Source of the DNA: Acidobacteriota bacterium
Lineage (GTDB): Bacteria; Acidobacteriota; Terriglobia; Acidiferrales; UBA7541
DNA: 15,662 nt
NCBI GenBank assembly: GCA_003161495.1
Contig: PMOP01000153.1
Location: 1 to 15,662 of the forward strand
Direction of reading: 5' to 3'
In this document: positions 13,235 through 15,662 of the stretch, piece after piece
Position numbering within the stretch: the first letter of the stretch is position 1
How the letters are laid out: every line of letters begins with the position of its first letter
The notes under the pieces: generated by a model
The model's input: the letters and a program-made list of their open reading frames with translations, nothing else
What the model was told of the DNA's origin: nothing
Databases searched by the model: none
Made by a program: the position numbers and the translations under genes

Positions 13235-13350
13235 CTAATCCTCCAGGATGTTTTTCTCGCCGAAAACCCGAGAACGTTTTTCATGCCGATCAATTTCGTG
13301 TCGACCAAAGCAGCCGAGCCGCAAAGTTTTTGAAATTCCAGCCCGCGCAT
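13231..13350 (-). CDS. Possible small ORF (39 aa) translationally coupled to the oxidoreductase
   Basis: A minus-strand frame starts at ATG 13350, with GGAGA about 9 nt upstream, and encodes 39 residues beginning MRGLEFQKLCGSAALVDTK. Its TGA (13233-13231) overlaps the ATG of the oxidoreductase in an ATGA arrangement. The peptide is basic at its C-terminus with no recognisable domain. Codon use is only moderately like neighbouring genes. It could be a leader peptide, a gene remnant or chance. No other gene is visible in the 215-bp gap. Confidence 0.3.
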   Translation of the reverse strand: MRGLEFQKLCGSAALVDTKLIGMKNVLGFSARKTSWRIR

Positions 13351-13449
13351 CGTACGCTTCTCCAAAGTTCGAGGCAATGCATTTGCTATCTCAGCGTGTC
13401 CAAGTGAAATAACCGGTTTCGGCGGCGAATCGATTCCCCGTGTTTGATG

Positions 13450-14088
13450 TCAAGCCTGCCCGTTGAATTCTTCGCGCCAGGCATCGGAAAGATATTTCAC
13501 GCGCAGCGCCCGCTCACGAATTTCTCCGGAGCCCGGCGCCCCAAGATAAACCTTCAGCGCGTCGGAAATGGACACGCGGTTTTCGTCCTTGCCTACCCGC
13601 ACAATTTCATCTCCCGCGCCGATTTCGCCTTCGCGCAGCACGCGAAAATAGAATCCGCTGCGGCGGCTTGCCAGGAAGCGTTTCGCCATGTCGTCGCGCT
13701 GAAATTTCAAATTCAACCTGAAGCAGGGAATCCGGGGCTGCGTGGCGACCACTTCCGCCTCGCCGATCGTGAAGCGATCTCCCAGGAATACCTCGTCTTC
13801 TAGAAGTCCCTCCGTCGTGAGATTTTCTCCGAACGAGCCCCACGGAAGCGCCGTATCCGGAAGCTGCTTTTTCCAATACCCGTAATGCTCGGAGGGATAG
13901 GCATACACAGCCTTGTCCCTTCCCCCATGAACCGACAGATCGGCCTGCCGGTCGCCGTCGAGATTGAGCGCGCGCATCTGAACGCGCTTCCGCACGGGCG
14001 TTTTGAAAATGCCCGTCGAAACTTCCTCGCCATCCACAATCACTGTGCGAGGAATCGCTACCTGTACGGAGATCAGTTTGGCGCTCAC
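13450..14088 (-). CDS. MOSC domain protein, YiiM-like
   Basis: This 212-aa protein has the MOSC (molybdenum cofactor sulfurase C-terminal) beta-barrel fold. Recognisable segments are GIFKTPVRKRVQ (26-37), LDGDRQADLSVHGGRDKAVY (43-62), WGSFGENLTTEGL (83-95) and QPRIPCFRL, whose Cys122 is the conserved MOSC cysteine expected to bind the molybdenum cofactor. YiiM-like members detoxify N-hydroxylated bases such as 6-N-hydroxylaminopurine; that role here is by homology. The C-terminal helices (DALKVYL and KYLSDAWREEF) fit the YiiM type. The start is GTG, preceded by GGGAG 4 nt upstream. A nearby ATG at 14099 is out of frame. It is 99 bp upstream of the possible small ORF on the same strand. Confidence 0.87.
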   Translation of the reverse strand: MSAKLISVQVAIPRTVIVDGEEVSTGIFKTPVRKRVQMRALNLDGDRQADLSVHGGRDKAVYAYPSEHYGYWKKQLPDTALPWGSFGENLTTEGLLEDEVFLGDRFTIGEAEVVATQPRIPCFRLNLKFQRDDMAKRFLASRRSGFYFRVLREGEIGAGDEIVRVGKDENRVSISDALKVYLGAPGSGEIRERALRVKYLSDAWREEFNGQA

Positions 14089-14409
14089 GGCTCTCCCATT
14101 TTGGCACGCGACGTGGAAGTTATCGCTGCGCCTGAAGAATCCGCAACGAATGATATTCGCCTTCAGCTCGCTAGTTCAACTTGTAATAAGTGACTTCTTT
14201 TTAGAAATGCGCCTTCCGCTTTTCCTGCCGTTCCGGTTTGGCTATACTGATCCCTCGCTGATTTGGCTTGGCGACGAGAGATCAAGGGGTGTTGATTTTA
14301 CGGCATTCTCGTCGCGCTTCACGGGAAGACTGGCGGCCGTTCTTGGACTTCAGCCCTCTTATTACGTCCACAGCTTCAAGAAGCGAAGCGTTTCCATGCC
14401 GATGAGTTA
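14089..14409. other. 321-bp divergent intergenic region
   Basis: This lies between the minus-strand MOSC gene and the plus-strand reductase. It holds a possible plus-strand -10 (TATACT at 14243-14248) with a poor -35 (TTTTCC, 17-nt spacer). It also holds a plus-strand frame from ATG 14207 to TAG 14431 (74 codons) with no ribosome site and no recognisable product, overlapping the reductase start by 22 nt. The segment 14160-14215 is AT-richer than its surroundings. I see no RNA gene or repeat. Confidence 0.5.
14243..14248 (+). promoter_or_regulatory. Possible -10 element upstream of the flavin-dependent reductase
   Basis: TATACT matches five of six -10 consensus positions. At 17 nt upstream lies TTTTCC, a 3/6 match to the -35. 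Use of it would leave a leader of about 155 nt before the TTG start. The evidence is weak. Confidence 0.25.
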
Positions 14410-15639
14410 TTGGCGTGCGATAAGACAGTAGTCCGCGGGAAGGTCACACTGCAGCAAGAAATTAAAAAGGCCCCAGGCATTAAATCCGGACCACAGGTCG
14501 CTGTGATCGGCGGTTCCGCTTCGGGTTTCTTCACAGCGTCGCTGCTTGCGCGCGCCGGTTGTGCGGTGGAGGTGCTCGAACGGTCCGATCATCTCGACCC
14601 TACTCCCCGCACGCTCATTGTGACGAGTCACATGCGCACCCTGCTGGGCAAGGTGGGTGAATCCGCAGTCGTCAACGAAATCCGCAAATTTGAATTATTC
14701 ACCGATGGCCGCGCCGCCCAGGTTCCCTTGGTCCGCCCGGACCTGATTGTGGAAAGATCCCATCTGATTCGCGACCTCGCCCAGGATGCGCAAAGCCAGG
14801 GCGCAAAAATTTCCTTCGGCAACCGGTTCGTCGATTTGCAAAGCAATGGAACCGGTTTGCGCGTAAGTGTCGAACGGGCCAAGGGCGCCCGCGTCGAGGA
14901 ATTGCATGCCGATGTGGTGGTGGGCGCCGATGGCGCGCTCTCGCGCGTCGCGCAAAGCGCCGGATGGCCCCGCCAGCCAACCGTTCCCCTCGTGCAGGCC
15001 ATTGTTCGCGTGCCCACAGGCATGTCACGCGATACGGTGCGTGTCTGGTTCGTGCCGGACGACACGCCGTACTTTTACTGGCTCATTCCGGAATCCAGCG
15101 AGCGCGCGGTTTTGGGTTTGATTGGGGAAGACGGCCAGGAAACACGGCGCTGCCTTGAGCGCTTCATGGAGAAGCGCGGATTCGAGCCGCTCGGCTACCA
15201 GGGCGCGCGAATCCCCGTGTATGACCGCTGGACTCCCGTCGAGCGCCGCGTGGGCGCCGGCCGCGTGTTCCTGGTCGGCGATGCCGCCGGGCAAGTGAAA
15301 GTTTCGACGGTCGGCGGAATCGTTACCGGATTTCGCGGCGCCATCGGCGTCAGCGAATCCATCATGAATGGCGGAGAAAGCCGCGAACTGCGTTCGCTGC
15401 GCCGCGAACTCGATCTTCACCTGCTGATTCGCAAGACGATTCATCAATTCAAGCAGGCGGATTACAGTCGCCTCGTCGATCTAATGAACGACTCGACGCG
15501 CCGCTCGCTCAGCCAATACACCCGCGACGAAGCTTCGCGCGTTCTCTGGAATATCGCCCTGAGCCAGCCGCGCCTTCTGCTGTTCGCTCTACGCGGCCTG
15601 CTCTCCGGCGGCTCGATTCTCCCCAAAATTCGCGAGTAG
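14410..15639 (+). CDS. FAD-dependent oxidoreductase, geranylgeranyl reductase/PHBH-like
   Basis: This 409-aa flavoprotein has a Rossmann FAD site at 30-60 (VAVIGGSASGFFTASLLARAG, then acidic Glu57). The middle Gly of the usual GxGxxG is Ser. The DG motif VGADGALSR (171-179) and the GD motif GRVFLVGDAAG (284-294) are present. The segment KVSTVGGIVTGFRGA (297-311) resembles geranylgeranyl reductases, which saturate isoprenoid chains, more than hydroxylases. The substrate is unknown. A quinone or lipid isoprenoid is possible. The frame begins at a TTG with no clear ribosome site; no upstream in-frame ATG, GTG or TTG exists back to the stop at 14293, and residues 1-28 could be untranslated. The gene ends at a REP-like repeat. 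Confidence 0.82.
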   Translation: MACDKTVVRGKVTLQQEIKKAPGIKSGPQVAVIGGSASGFFTASLLARAGCAVEVLERSDHLDPTPRTLIVTSHMRTLLGKVGESAVVNEIRKFELFTDGRAAQVPLVRPDLIVERSHLIRDLAQDAQSQGAKISFGNRFVDLQSNGTGLRVSVERAKGARVEELHADVVVGADGALSRVAQSAGWPRQPTVPLVQAIVRVPTGMSRDTVRVWFVPDDTPYFYWLIPESSERAVLGLIGEDGQETRRCLERFMEKRGFEPLGYQGARIPVYDRWTPVERRVGAGRVFLVGDAAGQVKVSTVGGIVTGFRGAIGVSESIMNGGESRELRSLRRELDLHLLIRKTIHQFKQADYSRLVDLMNDSTRRSLSQYTRDEASRVLWNIALSQPRLLLFALRGLLSGGSILPKIRE

Positions 15640-15662
15640 GACGGGCTTCAGCCTGTCGGTTT
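15636..15662 (+). repeat. REP-like repeat copy at the window end
   Basis: GGGCTTCAGCCTGTCGGTTT starts at the reductase stop codon and continues past the window. It matches the left repeat copy at 233-256 (GGCTTCAGCCTCGGTTT) in the same orientation and the same position relative to a stop codon. The partner copy, if any, would lie outside the window. Confidence 0.6.

Noticed and set aside
14003..14206. Upstream portion of the 142-codon plus-strand ORF opposite the MOSC gene
   Set aside because: It is largely antisense to the N-terminal part of the MOSC protein and has no features. Only the part from ATG 14207 lies in free intergenic DNA and is kept as a weak possibility.

Overview
The window looks like a chromosomal segment of a GC-rich, Gram-negative bacterium, most likely an uncultured Acidobacteriota. 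The reasons are the futalosine-type menaquinone gene (mqnC) at the left edge, a DUF4398-like plus OmpA envelope protein, small scattered operons, and several families of short hairpin repeats between genes. The taxonomic call is inference from gene content and style. I saw no rRNA, tRNA, CRISPR array, transposase or phage gene.

Left part (1-5.1 kb): the 3' end of mqnC is followed by an inverted REP-like repeat pair. Next, on the minus strand, come an RNase HI-MaoC hotdog fusion, a C4 zinc-ribbon coiled-coil protein and a secreted OmpA-family protein with a long Ala-rich coiled coil. A small 4-oxalocrotonate-tautomerase-like gene (plus) converges on a membrane-anchored pilin-like protein (minus). 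Between those two sits a pair of related hairpins, each oriented as the terminator of one gene.

Middle (5.1-11.3 kb): a plus-strand operon of four genes encodes an AsnB-type glutamine amidotransferase, a NodU/CmcH-type O-carbamoyltransferase, a GT4 glycosyltransferase and a WecA-like polyprenyl-phosphate sugar-1-phosphate transferase. Together they suggest a lipid-linked glycan that is initiated on undecaprenyl phosphate, extended by the GT4 enzyme and decorated by amidation and/or carbamoylation. Either modification could instead act on a small molecule.

Right part (11.3-15.66 kb): a solitary secreted Cys-containing protein of unknown function is bracketed by two inverted copies of a roughly 42-bp hairpin repeat, next to a Shine-Dalgarno-like sequence with no start codon. 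Minus-strand genes follow for an inositol-2-dehydrogenase-like Gfo/Idh/MocA oxidoreductase (with a possible coupled 39-aa upstream ORF) and a YiiM-like MOSC protein. The last gene is a plus-strand FAD-dependent reductase of the geranylgeranyl-reductase/PHBH type. A third copy of the first REP-like repeat begins right at its stop codon, at the window edge.

The most noteworthy items are the RNase HI-MaoC fusion beside a DUF164 zinc ribbon, the amidotransferase/carbamoyltransferase glycan operon, the repeat-bracketed secreted gene and the paired hairpin repeats. None is proof of a new system; each can be tested by homology and comparative-genomics searches.
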